A stretch of DNA of 14,891 nucleotides from Bacteroidales bacterium (GTDB lineage: Bacteria > Bacteroidota > Bacteroidia > Bacteroidales > FEN-979): positions 1 to 14,891 of the forward strand of contig JAFGNY010000208.1 of assembly GCA_016926765.1 (NCBI GenBank). Reading direction: 5' to 3'. Below are positions 7,682 to 14,891 of this stretch, piece by piece; the stretch's first letter is position 1; each line of letters begins with the position of its first letter. The notes beneath the pieces were generated by a model, which did no database searches, was not told the DNA's origin, and saw nothing but the letters and a program-made list of their open reading frames with translations. Position numbers and translations under genes: made by a program.

Positions 7682-9019
7682 ATGGAACCGGAGAATATCT
7701 ATCGGGAAGCAAAATCACGGATAGAATTGCTGGAGAAGAGAATCAGGGAACTTGAGCATGAAGTGATTCTGGCACGGAAGGAATCGAATGATGCCAACCG
7801 GAAAAAAACGATGTTTCTGGCCAATATGAGTCATGAGATCCGGACCCCGATGAACAGTATCCTGGGAATTTACGATCTGCTGAAAGAGACTGACTTAACA
7901 CAGGAACAGCGGGAATATCTGGAGATCATTCATATTGCAAGCCAGAATCTTCTGATCATTATTAACGACATCCTGGATCTTTCAAAAATAGAGGCCGGTG
8001 AACTCCATTTGGAAACGAAACCTTTCAACCTGCATGAGGAAATCGGACAGGTGATCAAACTCCTCTCCCTGAAAGCAAAAGGAAAAGGCATTGAACTCAG
8101 CTCCAGAATTGATTCAGCTACCCCGGTTTGTGTGATTGGCGATTCGGTCAGACTTAAACAAATTCTGATCAACCTGGCAAATAACGCACTTAAATTCACT
8201 AACCAGGGAATGGTTCAAGTCTCTGTGGAACCTCTTGATCCCTCGTCGGACGATTTTGAAGAGAAAAAACTCTTCGTTCCGCAGTGGATTGATCCTGGAC
8301 AGCTGCTTCCTGACCAGCGGATCCTGAAATTTGACGTAATTGACACCGGAATCGGAATTTCGGAAAGGGATCAGGAGACCCTTTTTACCGAATTTGCGCA
8401 GCTTGAGAATCCATTAGTCCGCCGTTTTGAGGGTACCGGCCTGGGACTCTCTATCTCCAACCATCTGACAACCCTTTTAAAAGGAAAAATGGGTGTGATC
8501 AGTACGACCGGCAAAGGTTCCGATTTCTGGTTTTCCCTGCTGGTTAAAACGGGAGATGTATTTCTGCTGAACCAGACGGAGACTAAAGCCCTCACAGATG
8601 AAAAGAACAGAAGACCTCTTGATGTTCTGCTTGTAGAAGACAACCTGTTAAACCAAAAGTTTGCAATGATTACCTTAAAGCGGGAAGGACACCACGTTGA
8701 GGTAGCCGTAAACGGTGAAATAGCCATTGAAAAATTTCAAAAAAAACACTACGACCTTATTCTTATGGATATTGCAATGCCTGTGATGGATGGAATGAAG
8801 GCAACCAGGGCAATCCGGGAAATAGAACACGAGAAACGGAAACAGTTGCAAGGTAAAAATCCGGAATCTTTTGTTCCGGTGAAAATTGTTGCCATCACAG
8901 CACATATCATGATTGCTGATAAAGAAAAGTGTTTGAATGCCGGGATGAACGGTTTTCTCTCCAAGCCTTACCGTCCGAACGATTTACTGGACATCATCCG
9001 GGAGTTAAAGATTACATGA
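7682..9019 (+). CDS. Soluble hybrid histidine kinase with receiver domain
   Basis: A 445-residue protein with no membrane segment: a short N-terminal coiled coil (1-40), HisKA (about 44-110), HATPase (about 153-288) and a receiver (about 313-443). All catalytic motifs are intact: the H-box NMSHEIRTPMN with His51, the N-box NNALKFT with N168, DTGIGI (221-226), GTGLGL (251-256), and in the receiver E319/D320, phospho-acceptor D363, T406 and K428. About 40 extra residues separate the N and G1 boxes. It lacks both a sensor domain and a DNA-binding output, so phosphate would have to pass to an HPt protein or regulator elsewhere, or to the preceding kinase-like protein. I chose the ATG at 7682, two bases after the upstream stop. 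A TTG at 7676, which overlaps that stop, would add two residues and is less likely. The tight spacing implies co-expression with the histidine-less kinase. Confidence 0.93.
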   Translation: MEPENIYREAKSRIELLEKRIRELEHEVILARKESNDANRKKTMFLANMSHEIRTPMNSILGIYDLLKETDLTQEQREYLEIIHIASQNLLIIINDILDLSKIEAGELHLETKPFNLHEEIGQVIKLLSLKAKGKGIELSSRIDSATPVCVIGDSVRLKQILINLANNALKFTNQGMVQVSVEPLDPSSDDFEEKKLFVPQWIDPGQLLPDQRILKFDVIDTGIGISERDQETLFTEFAQLENPLVRRFEGTGLGLSISNHLTTLLKGKMGVISTTGKGSDFWFSLLVKTGDVFLLNQTETKALTDEKNRRPLDVLLVEDNLLNQKFAMITLKREGHHVEVAVNGEIAIEKFQKKHYDLILMDIAMPVMDGMKATRAIREIEHEKRKQLQGKNPESFVPVKIVAITAHIMIADKEKCLNAGMNGFLSKPYRPNDLLDIIRELKIT

Positions 9020-9029
9020 TAAAAAAAGA

Positions 9030-12000
9030 CTACTGATGTACCAATCGGTTGTAGAATATACCCGATGCTCCTTCAATCTTAAGAATATAAAGCCCGGGAG
9101 GAATGCCGCTTAGTATGAGATTTATTTTCCCTTTCTGACCGGGAGCCCAGAGAAGGGTCTCTCCTCTCAAATCAAGAATTTCGATGGAGAATTCTCTATC
9201 AGGATTGGTCAGATTCTCAACCACAACAGAAGCACCAGCAGGATTCGGATAGATGCGATAGTCACCGTTTACTGCTTGTTCATCAAACCCAATATTACAT
9301 CTGATAAATGTCAGAAAGGCTGTGTCCATATTCACGCAGCCATCTTTTGATACGTAGACCCAAATCATGTAATTCCCCAATCCAATACCGGTTGTATCCA
9401 CAACAACAGACGAGTCAGCCACCCCATTTGACCACAGGTATGAGGTATTTCCCGGCCCGGCATGAAGGATGATAAAACTGTCGGCACAAATGGTATCTGT
9501 GGGTTGTGGCTGTACCTGGGGCCTGGGATAGACATGGACGGTAATTGTATCGGTATTCGTACATCCAATACTATCGCTATACGTGTATGTAATGACATTC
9601 GGACCCAGGTTAGCGCTGTCGGGATAGAACACCTCTTCATAGAGGCCGCTCCCGGAGAATATACCCCCTTCGGGCTCCCCAAAAACTGAGGAAGGTGTAT
9701 CATATATACAGTATGCAGGCCACAATCCAAAGATCCGGACATCAGGTTTGGGGAGGACGAAGACTTCAACAGCGGCTGAATCAAAGCATGCAGTTTCATT
9801 GTACACAATCACACTGTATAGCGTAGATATTGGTGGCGCCACACGGATTGAAGCAGTTGTGTCACCGGTATTCCATTCATAGTGAGTCCCTCCTGAAGCG
9901 GTCAGGGTAACTGAATCCCCATTGCAAATCGTGGTATCGGGGGGCAAATTGATCTGTGGGACAGGATATCGGATAACTAACAGACTGTCGTAATAGATTG
10001 GTCCCTGCGGGTTGATGGCAGTGACTTTATAGAGGGTAGTTATAGATGGGTTGGCTGTAGGATTATAGATGGTGGTATCGGAAAGCGTGGAATCGTAAGG
10101 GATCGACGTCCAGTGAATAAAGTCATTTTCCAGCGTATCGAGCAGTGTGATGGTGAGGGGGAGTCCGGGGCAGGCTCCTTGCATCGGAAATGAAGTAAAT
10201 ATCAGCCTACAACTGTCTCTCAGACCATCCGGACTTAAGGCCATCAACCAGGCGGAATCTGAACCTACCCAAAACGAATGGGGTTTTAGCGGCAACATAA
10301 ACTCGGATGTGAGATCCCGGAAACTCATGGTATCCGCTCCTTTCACCCACCAGGTGATGGTAGTGGGATCATAGAGGGTATCGATGACGAGCTCGTACAG
10401 GTTAATCCTATCAAACTGTTCATTCTGAACCACCCGTTGATTGGGATAGGCCGAACGGGTAAGGAATCCGGCCGATCTGAAACCCATTCCGCTGATTTTA
10501 AGCGTGTCAGGCATTGTATCTGAACGATTGATCAAGACATTCATGATGGAAGCTGATCCCGGGACTGTCACCATACCGGTTTTTAGCGTCCAGATAGCTG
10601 TATCTGCAACAAACTCCAGTTCCTGAACGTTACCGGTCTCAGGAAAAGTAAATGTAGCCCGTAAGGAGGATGAATCAGCTCCTACGTTCTTAGTCCAAAT
10701 GGTAAAGAAGTTATCTCCCTTTTCGAGTCCGGCAAGATGGGTTATCTGACAAAAGGTGCCTTCGCCGGTCAGGAGAAAGCTTCTCCCTCCGCTTGCCGTG
10801 ACGCCGTCGGTTGTATCGTACTGGCCTGTAATCCAGCTCTCCTGGTCAAAGCCATCCGGAAAATCATTCCCATCCAGATCGACATCAAGGCAAGGGAAGA
10901 TATCAATCACCCGGATCGGGATACTATCGTAAAGCCAACGTTTCCATTGCGAATAGGTTCCAACAGGAATATCGTTCTCACTGCACCAGCTCAGCAAGCT
11001 GTCAAGACGCAGCAGATAATTATTCCATCCACCCATCGTTCCTTCCAGTGTAGTGACGTCAAGACTCAGGTAATGCTTTGCTACCCTGTCGGCAATCCGT
11101 TGCTTGTTCCATTCCAGGGTGTGATTTGAAATGGAAATCAGATCATTTTGCATGCCAAACTGCCTGATTCCATAAGGGTTATATTCGTTATAGCAGAGGT
11201 ACGATCCGGTAATGTAATTTGAGCCTGCAGTAAAACTAAGTGAGTCTCCCAACATCCCTTTTATCTGGTACCCGTCCAGCATGGGCATCTGACCTGACGG
11301 ATGGATCCAGCTTGTGGGTCGCGGGATATTGAATTGATCGAACAGGTCCAGTGAACGTTGTCCCAGCAGGCGAATTGCTTCGGGTTCCATGAGGACATTG
11401 ACCTGAGTAAGTTTGTGATAATGCAGGTTGTTCTTTGTTCCGAAGGATACCGGCTCGTCCCACAGTGACTTGATATAAACTGTATCCGGGTCAGCAGGAT
11501 TCATCGCAGAGCGATCATACCACAGACAAACCCTGTCAATCGTATTGAGAAAGAGGGCAAAGAAATACGGATTCCCTGTAAGGTCCCCAAATTCACCGGG
11601 ATTGTGACTGATGACTCTGTTCCCCAGTACATCCACCAATCCCTCATTATGCGACTGGGATGTATCTATTGCACTATAAGCCAAGCAAACCCTGTTTGGA
11701 GTGACATGATGAACTCCGGGTTTCCCAATGAACAAAGAGGTATCGGCTTCGTCTAAGAGGTTAAAATACTGTGTTTGATGTGTTGGGGTGTTATCCATCA
11801 CCTCATAACCCCTGGCGCTGTATGTGATCAGAGTATCCACATAGGCAGGGGCAAGAGGGAAAACCCAGGAGGTCATTGCCATGCTGAATTTCTGGCCATG
11901 CAGAGAGAAGAGCGAATCAAGTTGGTGTAGTTTTGATAATACTGGATTGTTCTCCACCCTGAAGGCGATTCCTCCTTGCTTAACAGCGAATGGTTGCGCT

Positions 12001-12092
12001 GCTGAATTCATTGGAACAGCAAACAGCAGTGTAAACGTGAGGATTGTCAACACGATGAAAGAGAGATGATATGTCGGCAGAAATCGTTTCAT
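9030..12092 (-). CDS. Large T9SS type A cargo with degenerate deacetylase-like N-terminus and Ig-like domains
   Basis: A 1020-residue exported protein with a signal peptide (hydrophobic 11-27, cleavage probably near NSAAQ at 29-33). Residues about 39-395 resemble a NodB-type polysaccharide deacetylase by eye: GYEVMDNTPTH (95-105) lies where GxEIxNHTxxH is expected, and WIHPSGQ and a final WCSENDIPVGTYSQW segment (369-383) fit its late strands. DVDLDGNDFPDGFD (403-416) looks like a calcium-binding linker. A carbohydrate-binding-like beta-sandwich (about 417-540) and a cadherin-like domain (about 555-635; INLYELVIDTLYD, then LSPDGLRDSC) follow. Two or three Ig/PKD-like domains (about 638-930; TICNGDSVTLTASGG at 721-735) come next. 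The tail is a T9SS type A sorting domain (about 944-1020; YRIYPNP, then GIPPGLYILKI). Its ATG overlaps the PorP/SprF stop (ATGA, 12089-12092), implying translational coupling. Function is unproven; a surface glycan-binding or glycan-modifying role is plausible. Confidence 0.9.
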   Translation of the reverse strand: MKRFLPTYHLSFIVLTILTFTLLFAVPMNSAAQPFAVKQGGIAFRVENNPVLSKLHQLDSLFSLHGQKFSMAMTSWVFPLAPAYVDTLITYSARGYEVMDNTPTHQTQYFNLLDEADTSLFIGKPGVHHVTPNRVCLAYSAIDTSQSHNEGLVDVLGNRVISHNPGEFGDLTGNPYFFALFLNTIDRVCLWYDRSAMNPADPDTVYIKSLWDEPVSFGTKNNLHYHKLTQVNVLMEPEAIRLLGQRSLDLFDQFNIPRPTSWIHPSGQMPMLDGYQIKGMLGDSLSFTAGSNYITGSYLCYNEYNPYGIRQFGMQNDLISISNHTLEWNKQRIADRVAKHYLSLDVTTLEGTMGGWNNYLLRLDSLLSWCSENDIPVGTYSQWKRWLYDSIPIRVIDIFPCLDVDLDGNDFPDGFDQESWITGQYDTTDGVTASGGRSFLLTGEGTFCQITHLAGLEKGDNFFTIWTKNVGADSSSLRATFTFPETGNVQELEFVADTAIWTLKTGMVTVPGSASIMNVLINRSDTMPDTLKISGMGFRSAGFLTRSAYPNQRVVQNEQFDRINLYELVIDTLYDPTTITWWVKGADTMSFRDLTSEFMLPLKPHSFWVGSDSAWLMALSPDGLRDSCRLIFTSFPMQGACPGLPLTITLLDTLENDFIHWTSIPYDSTLSDTTIYNPTANPSITTLYKVTAINPQGPIYYDSLLVIRYPVPQINLPPDTTICNGDSVTLTASGGTHYEWNTGDTTASIRVAPPISTLYSVIVYNETACFDSAAVEVFVLPKPDVRIFGLWPAYCIYDTPSSVFGEPEGGIFSGSGLYEEVFYPDSANLGPNVITYTYSDSIGCTNTDTITVHVYPRPQVQPQPTDTICADSFIILHAGPGNTSYLWSNGVADSSVVVDTTGIGLGNYMIWVYVSKDGCVNMDTAFLTFIRCNIGFDEQAVNGDYRIYPNPAGASVVVENLTNPDREFSIEILDLRGETLLWAPGQKGKINLILSGIPPGLYILKIEGASGIFYNRLVHQ

Positions 12093-13042
12093 TTAATATA
12101 ATCCTTCATAGAGGGTTTTACGCTTTTTGGAACCATTTTGTAACCCAGTGTGATTTCATGGGTTCCGCTGGATTTCCCCATCATGGCAGAAGGTGAATAT
12201 TCATAGGTATAGTTGAAATTAAGCCCTTTTGCAATGGATAATCCTCCGGTGATCCCAATGATGTTGTTCTTACGGTAGAGCAAACCGAACCATACCATTT
12301 CTTTGTAGATTGCCCTTACGGCAATATCGAACGACCATGGGGTGTATTGTGTTTGTCGGTATAGAAATGAAAAGTGAGCTCCCCAGTCTCCTTTAGGTTG
12401 AAGCAAGTATCCCAGATAGACCAGGAAATTCCTGTCAAGAGTAAGGATATGGGAGTACACTTTATCGCTGTTATAAAACGTTTTATTGTTGAAGAGTAAC
12501 GGGAAAGTAACACAGGCATCCAGCGTTTTCCATGAATAAAGAAGGCCGAACCCAACATTGAAATAGGACTCCGAAATAGTGGCCCTCCCTGCCAGAACAG
12601 GATCATTGGGATCAGCGAGAACAGCGTTGCTCAGATCCAGCACGTTTTGGTAGTATGCCCCGTTGATACCGAAACTGAGTTGGTGATTGGTTGCCAGTTT
12701 CAGGTGGTATGCATAGTTAAGGTTGATGGTCAGGTTTTCAAGGGGACCTGCAACGTTGTACAGGATATTGCCGCCCAGTCCCATGTTTTTAGGAAGAGCG
12801 GCTGATAGGTTCAATGAACCAATGAAAGGATGGTTCACAATGTTGGTCCATTCGATCCGGCTGGTCAGGAAGACCTCCAGAGGTGAATTCTTTCCTGCAA
12901 ATGCCGGTGAGATACTTGAGGGAGTAACCAGGTATTGATCCATGATAGGAAACTGCTGGGAATGAGTAACTCCCGAGAGGAAAATCAGCAAAATGACTAC
13001 CGGTATTCCTTTTTTCACTTTCCTGGTTCCGTTAAATTTCAC
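12089..13042 (-). CDS. PorP/SprF family type IX secretion system outer-membrane protein
   Basis: A 317-residue protein with a signal peptide (hydrophobic 12-24, cleavage near THSQQ). The start of the mature part is diagnostic of the family: QQFPIMDQYLVTPSSISPAFAG (29-50) corresponds to the usual QQ-P--QY---P---NPA-AG, and SRIEW (61-65) to the R-QW that follows. The rest alternates short amphipathic strands rich in aromatics and glycines (LGGNILYNVAG, LSFGINGAYYQNV, FNVGFGLLYSW, LNFNYTYEYSPSAMMG), as expected for an outer-membrane beta-barrel. Family members are needed for export or surface attachment of particular type B cargo (SprF with SprB in Flavobacterium), and here the adjacent upstream gene encodes such a cargo. 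The start is GTG at 13042, overlapping the upstream stop as GTGA. No in-frame ATG precedes the signal peptide, so the GTG is well supported. Confidence 0.93.
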   Translation of the reverse strand: MKFNGTRKVKKGIPVVILLIFLSGVTHSQQFPIMDQYLVTPSSISPAFAGKNSPLEVFLTSRIEWTNIVNHPFIGSLNLSAALPKNMGLGGNILYNVAGPLENLTINLNYAYHLKLATNHQLSFGINGAYYQNVLDLSNAVLADPNDPVLAGRATISESYFNVGFGLLYSWKTLDACVTFPLLFNNKTFYNSDKVYSHILTLDRNFLVYLGYLLQPKGDWGAHFSFLYRQTQYTPWSFDIAVRAIYKEMVWFGLLYRKNNIIGITGGLSIAKGLNFNYTYEYSPSAMMGKSSGTHEITLGYKMVPKSVKPSMKDYIK

Positions 13043-14076
13043 CTCACAATAGATATCGTTCCCGTCTGAAGGTTTCCATCCTTGCAGCGCAGGAAATAGT
13101 AATATGTGTCGTTTGAAAGCTGTTTCCCGTTCTCCGTTCCATCCCAGTCATTCGAATACGGGGAGGCAGAAAAAACCTTCTGCCCCCACCGGTTATAAAT
13201 TTCAACATTACAGGGCTCGATCTCAGGCAGGTTGATGATTTCCCACCTGTCGTTGAATCCATCTTGATTGGGCGTTATCACAGTCATTATTCTAACTATG
13301 GTGTCGACTACAGAAGTGACAGAAAAAAATTTCTCCCCATAGCAGCCGTTTAGATATCCCCTGACGAAATAATAGCCGGTCTCATAGATGACAATGGAGT
13401 TTGTCTCTTCTCCGGTATTCCAGAAAACACTATCGTAAACTCCCACAATGGTTGCAATTACACTATCTCCCTCCGGGAATACCGTATCTCCTGAGAAGGA
13501 TATATCCACAACGGGGGGATTTAAAATCGTGATCGAGTTTTCAGCAGAATCGATGCATCCGGCGGTTGTACTCACAACCAGCCGAACCAGGTATTCTCCG
13601 GCAAGAGTGTAGTTGTGAGTAGGATTAGATTGGTAACTCCCCGGCGATCCATCCCCAAAGTCCCAGATATACTGGGAGGCCGTATCCTCAAGGATGATGG
13701 TTTCGTCATAAAAGTGAACCGGCAAATTGAGACAGGAATAATCCTGTAAAAATGCCACCTGGAGGGAAGCGACCGGGACCGATTTGTAAATCGCATCCTG
13801 GTCCCCGTTTATCGCTATTGCTTTCAACCCAATGTTGTAGGCTCCGGCATAAGAGAAAAGAATCTTCACCGTTTCTCCAATGGCATCGTCAAAGATCCCA
13901 TCTCCATCCAGATCCCACATTAAGCGATAGATACTGCTGTCAGGTGTGGTTGTACTAACCAACTCTGTCTCTGTTCCCACACAAACCCTGGTGAACTGGA
14001 AGTCTGCCCGGATAGCTAACAGAGATAATGGCAGTAAATTCAGTGAAAGGAGTATGACAACCGCGGTTTTCTTCAC
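13039..14076 (-). CDS. PKD/Ig-domain protein with gliding-motility-type (type B) T9SS C-terminal domain
   Basis: A 345-residue exported protein. A signal peptide (MKKTAVVILL onward, cleavage near 24) is followed by a first PKD-like domain (about 25-104, containing WDLDGDGIFDDA), a second PKD domain (about 105-185, WDFGDGSPG at 138-146 and THNYTLAGEY), an Ig-like module (about 186-255, FWNTGEE and GYYFVRGYLNGCYG), and a C-terminal gliding-motility-associated domain (about 265-345: ITPNQDGFNDRWEI, VEIYNRWGQKVF, YSNDWDGTENG, DTYYYFLRC). That last domain is the type B T9SS signal, as in SprB. Partner PorP/SprF follows with a 4-base overlap. I prefer GTG at 14076, which gives the classic MKK start and has AGG six bases upstream. 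TTG at 14082 would add two residues; no ATG is available. It could be a small adhesin or structural surface subunit. Confidence 0.9.
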   Translation of the reverse strand: MKKTAVVILLSLNLLPLSLLAIRADFQFTRVCVGTETELVSTTTPDSSIYRLMWDLDGDGIFDDAIGETVKILFSYAGAYNIGLKAIAINGDQDAIYKSVPVASLQVAFLQDYSCLNLPVHFYDETIILEDTASQYIWDFGDGSPGSYQSNPTHNYTLAGEYLVRLVVSTTAGCIDSAENSITILNPPVVDISFSGDTVFPEGDSVIATIVGVYDSVFWNTGEETNSIVIYETGYYFVRGYLNGCYGEKFFSVTSVVDTIVRIMTVITPNQDGFNDRWEIINLPEIEPCNVEIYNRWGQKVFSASPYSNDWDGTENGKQLSNDTYYYFLRCKDGNLQTGTISIVR

Positions 14077-14090
14077 TGACAACCTAATTT

Positions 14091-14891
14091 CTATTCAACA
14101 TCGATTAATTCTACATCAAAAACGAGCGTATTGTATGGTTTGATTGTCCCCATCTCACGGTCGCCATAAGCAATTGACGAAGGGATGATCAGCTTCGCTT
14201 TACCGCCAACATTCATCATTCCAATTCCCTCATCCCAGCCCTGGATCACCTGTCCCTGACCCAATGTAAAGGAGAAAGGTTCCCCCCGGTCAAGAGAAGA
14301 GTCGAATTTCGTTCCATCAAGCAGTTTCCCAGTATAGTGCACCTTCACTTTTTTCCCTGGTTCAGCTTTTACACCAGTTCCTTTTTCTACTTCGATATAA
14401 TAGAGCCCGCTTGCCGTAGGTTTGACAGTGATATTATTTTCCTTAATGTAAGCATTCAGTTTCGCTGCTTCCTGATTCTTATTCTCCAGTTTTTCCATCT
14501 CTTTTTCCTTTTTCTTGACTTCCTGCATCTGTTCAAACTCAGCTTTTGTCATTACATCAATGACATCCACATCATAGATGAGTGTGGAAAAGGGTGGGAT
14601 GATTGCACCTCTGCCTTGCTGGCCGAAAGCAAGATCACTTGGAACAATCAATTTCGCCTTACCTCCCTTTTTCATCATCGCAATCCCCTGGTCAAAGCCC
14701 TTTGTATCAAATGGCTTACCAAAGTTCATCTGCATGGGTTCACCCCTGTCGCGGGACGAAAACACCTGTGTTCCATCAGCGAGCTGAATGTTGAAGTGAA
14801 ATGTGACCGTATAGCCAGTATCCATTGCCTTGCCCATACCAGGCTCTATATCTACGAAATACAATCCCGATTCAAGCGGTTCAACCGTAAT
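14091..14891 (-). CDS. Tandem FKBP-type peptidyl-prolyl isomerase (5' end beyond the window)
   Basis: The reading frame stays open to the window edge (the first visible codons read ITVEPLESG), so the N-terminus is missing and any signal peptide is unseen. A TTG at 14864 is not a credible start because the homologous repeat begins before it. The visible 266 residues hold two FKBP domains. The first has LADGTQVFSSRDRGEP, GFDQGIAMMKKGGKAKLIVP, LAFGQQGRGAIIPPFSTLIY; the second has LLDGTKFDSSLDRGEP, GWDEGIGMMNVGGKAKLIIP, AYGDREMGTIKPYNTLVF. A charged helical linker of about 45 residues (KKKEKEMEKLENKNQEAAK) joins them, ending in NNITVKPTASGLYYIE, which mirrors ITVEPLESGLYFVD before the first domain. 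FKBPs catalyse cis-trans isomerisation of Xaa-Pro bonds and act as folding helpers. Lying 8-14 bases ahead of secreted and outer-membrane genes, it may assist their folding in the periplasm; that role is inferred. Confidence 0.93.
   Translation of the reverse strand: MTVEPLESGLYFVDIEPGMGKAMDTGYTVTFHFNIQLADGTQVFSSRDRGEPMQMNFGKPFDTKGFDQGIAMMKKGGKAKLIVPSDLAFGQQGRGAIIPPFSTLIYDVDVIDVMTKAEFEQMQEVKKKEKEMEKLENKNQEAAKLNAYIKENNITVKPTASGLYYIEVEKGTGVKAEPGKKVKVHYTGKLLDGTKFDSSLDRGEPFSFTLGQGQVIQGWDEGIGMMNVGGKAKLIIPSSIAYGDREMGTIKPYNTLVFDVELIDVE

Noticed and set aside
8371..8727. A 118-codon minus-strand open frame opposite the second hybrid kinase.
   Set aside because: It is antisense to the conserved ATPase and receiver motifs, rich in Ser/Arg/Val as expected for an antisense reading, with no family resemblance.
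10737..11129. A 130-codon plus-strand open frame opposite the large T9SS cargo.
   Set aside because: Its translation has no recognisable domain, and the minus-strand frame has a continuous domain structure across the same stretch.
14091..14864. A complete 257-residue FKBP gene starting at a TTG at 14864.
   Set aside because: The frame is open to 14891 and the codons before the TTG encode ITVEPLESG, which matches the lead-in of the second repeat. The gene is cut by the window edge rather than starting there.

Overview
The window looks like chromosome from a Bacteroidota bacterium. Two proteins end in type IX secretion system (T9SS) type A sorting domains, one ends in the gliding-motility-associated (type B) C-terminal domain, and one is a PorP/SprF family outer-membrane protein. 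These families are essentially confined to that phylum. PKD and Ig-like modules with the usual Bacteroidota wording (TICNGDSVTL, WDFGDGSP) fit the same picture. I cannot name a genus.

The window holds two tightly packed gene sets that converge at about 9.02 kb. The plus-strand set (1-9019) has seven genes: an asparagine-synthetase-like amidotransferase, a hexapeptide-repeat acyltransferase, a membrane-anchored family 2 glycosyltransferase, a T9SS-secreted parallel beta-helix protein, a zinc-ribbon-like SAM methyltransferase, and two hybrid histidine kinases. Gaps are 2-55 bases. The first five look like the tail of an exopolysaccharide or surface-glycan locus, with polymer synthesis and decoration in the cell and a secreted beta-helix protein that could act on the product outside. 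The kinase pair may sense or control this, but neither kinase has a DNA-binding output.

The minus-strand set (14891 down to 9030) has four genes: a multi-domain FKBP-type peptidyl-prolyl isomerase cut by the window edge, a PKD/Ig protein with a type B T9SS signal, a PorP/SprF protein, and a 1020-residue T9SS type A protein. The last three are joined by 4-base start/stop overlaps (GTGA, ATGA). PorP/SprF next to a type B cargo is a known pairing (SprF with SprB). The large protein may be a cell-surface or secreted partner with a degenerate deacetylase-like N-terminus.

The most unusual points are: a hybrid kinase whose phospho-accepting histidine is replaced by serine, directly upstream of an intact hybrid kinase; a T9SS cargo inside a glycan-synthesis operon; the compact FKBP / type B cargo / PorP / type A cargo module; and the large cargo, whose NodB-like region appears to lack key catalytic residues. 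No RNA genes, mobile elements, CRISPR arrays or convincing promoters or terminators were seen, and no stretch over 60 bases lacks a gene.
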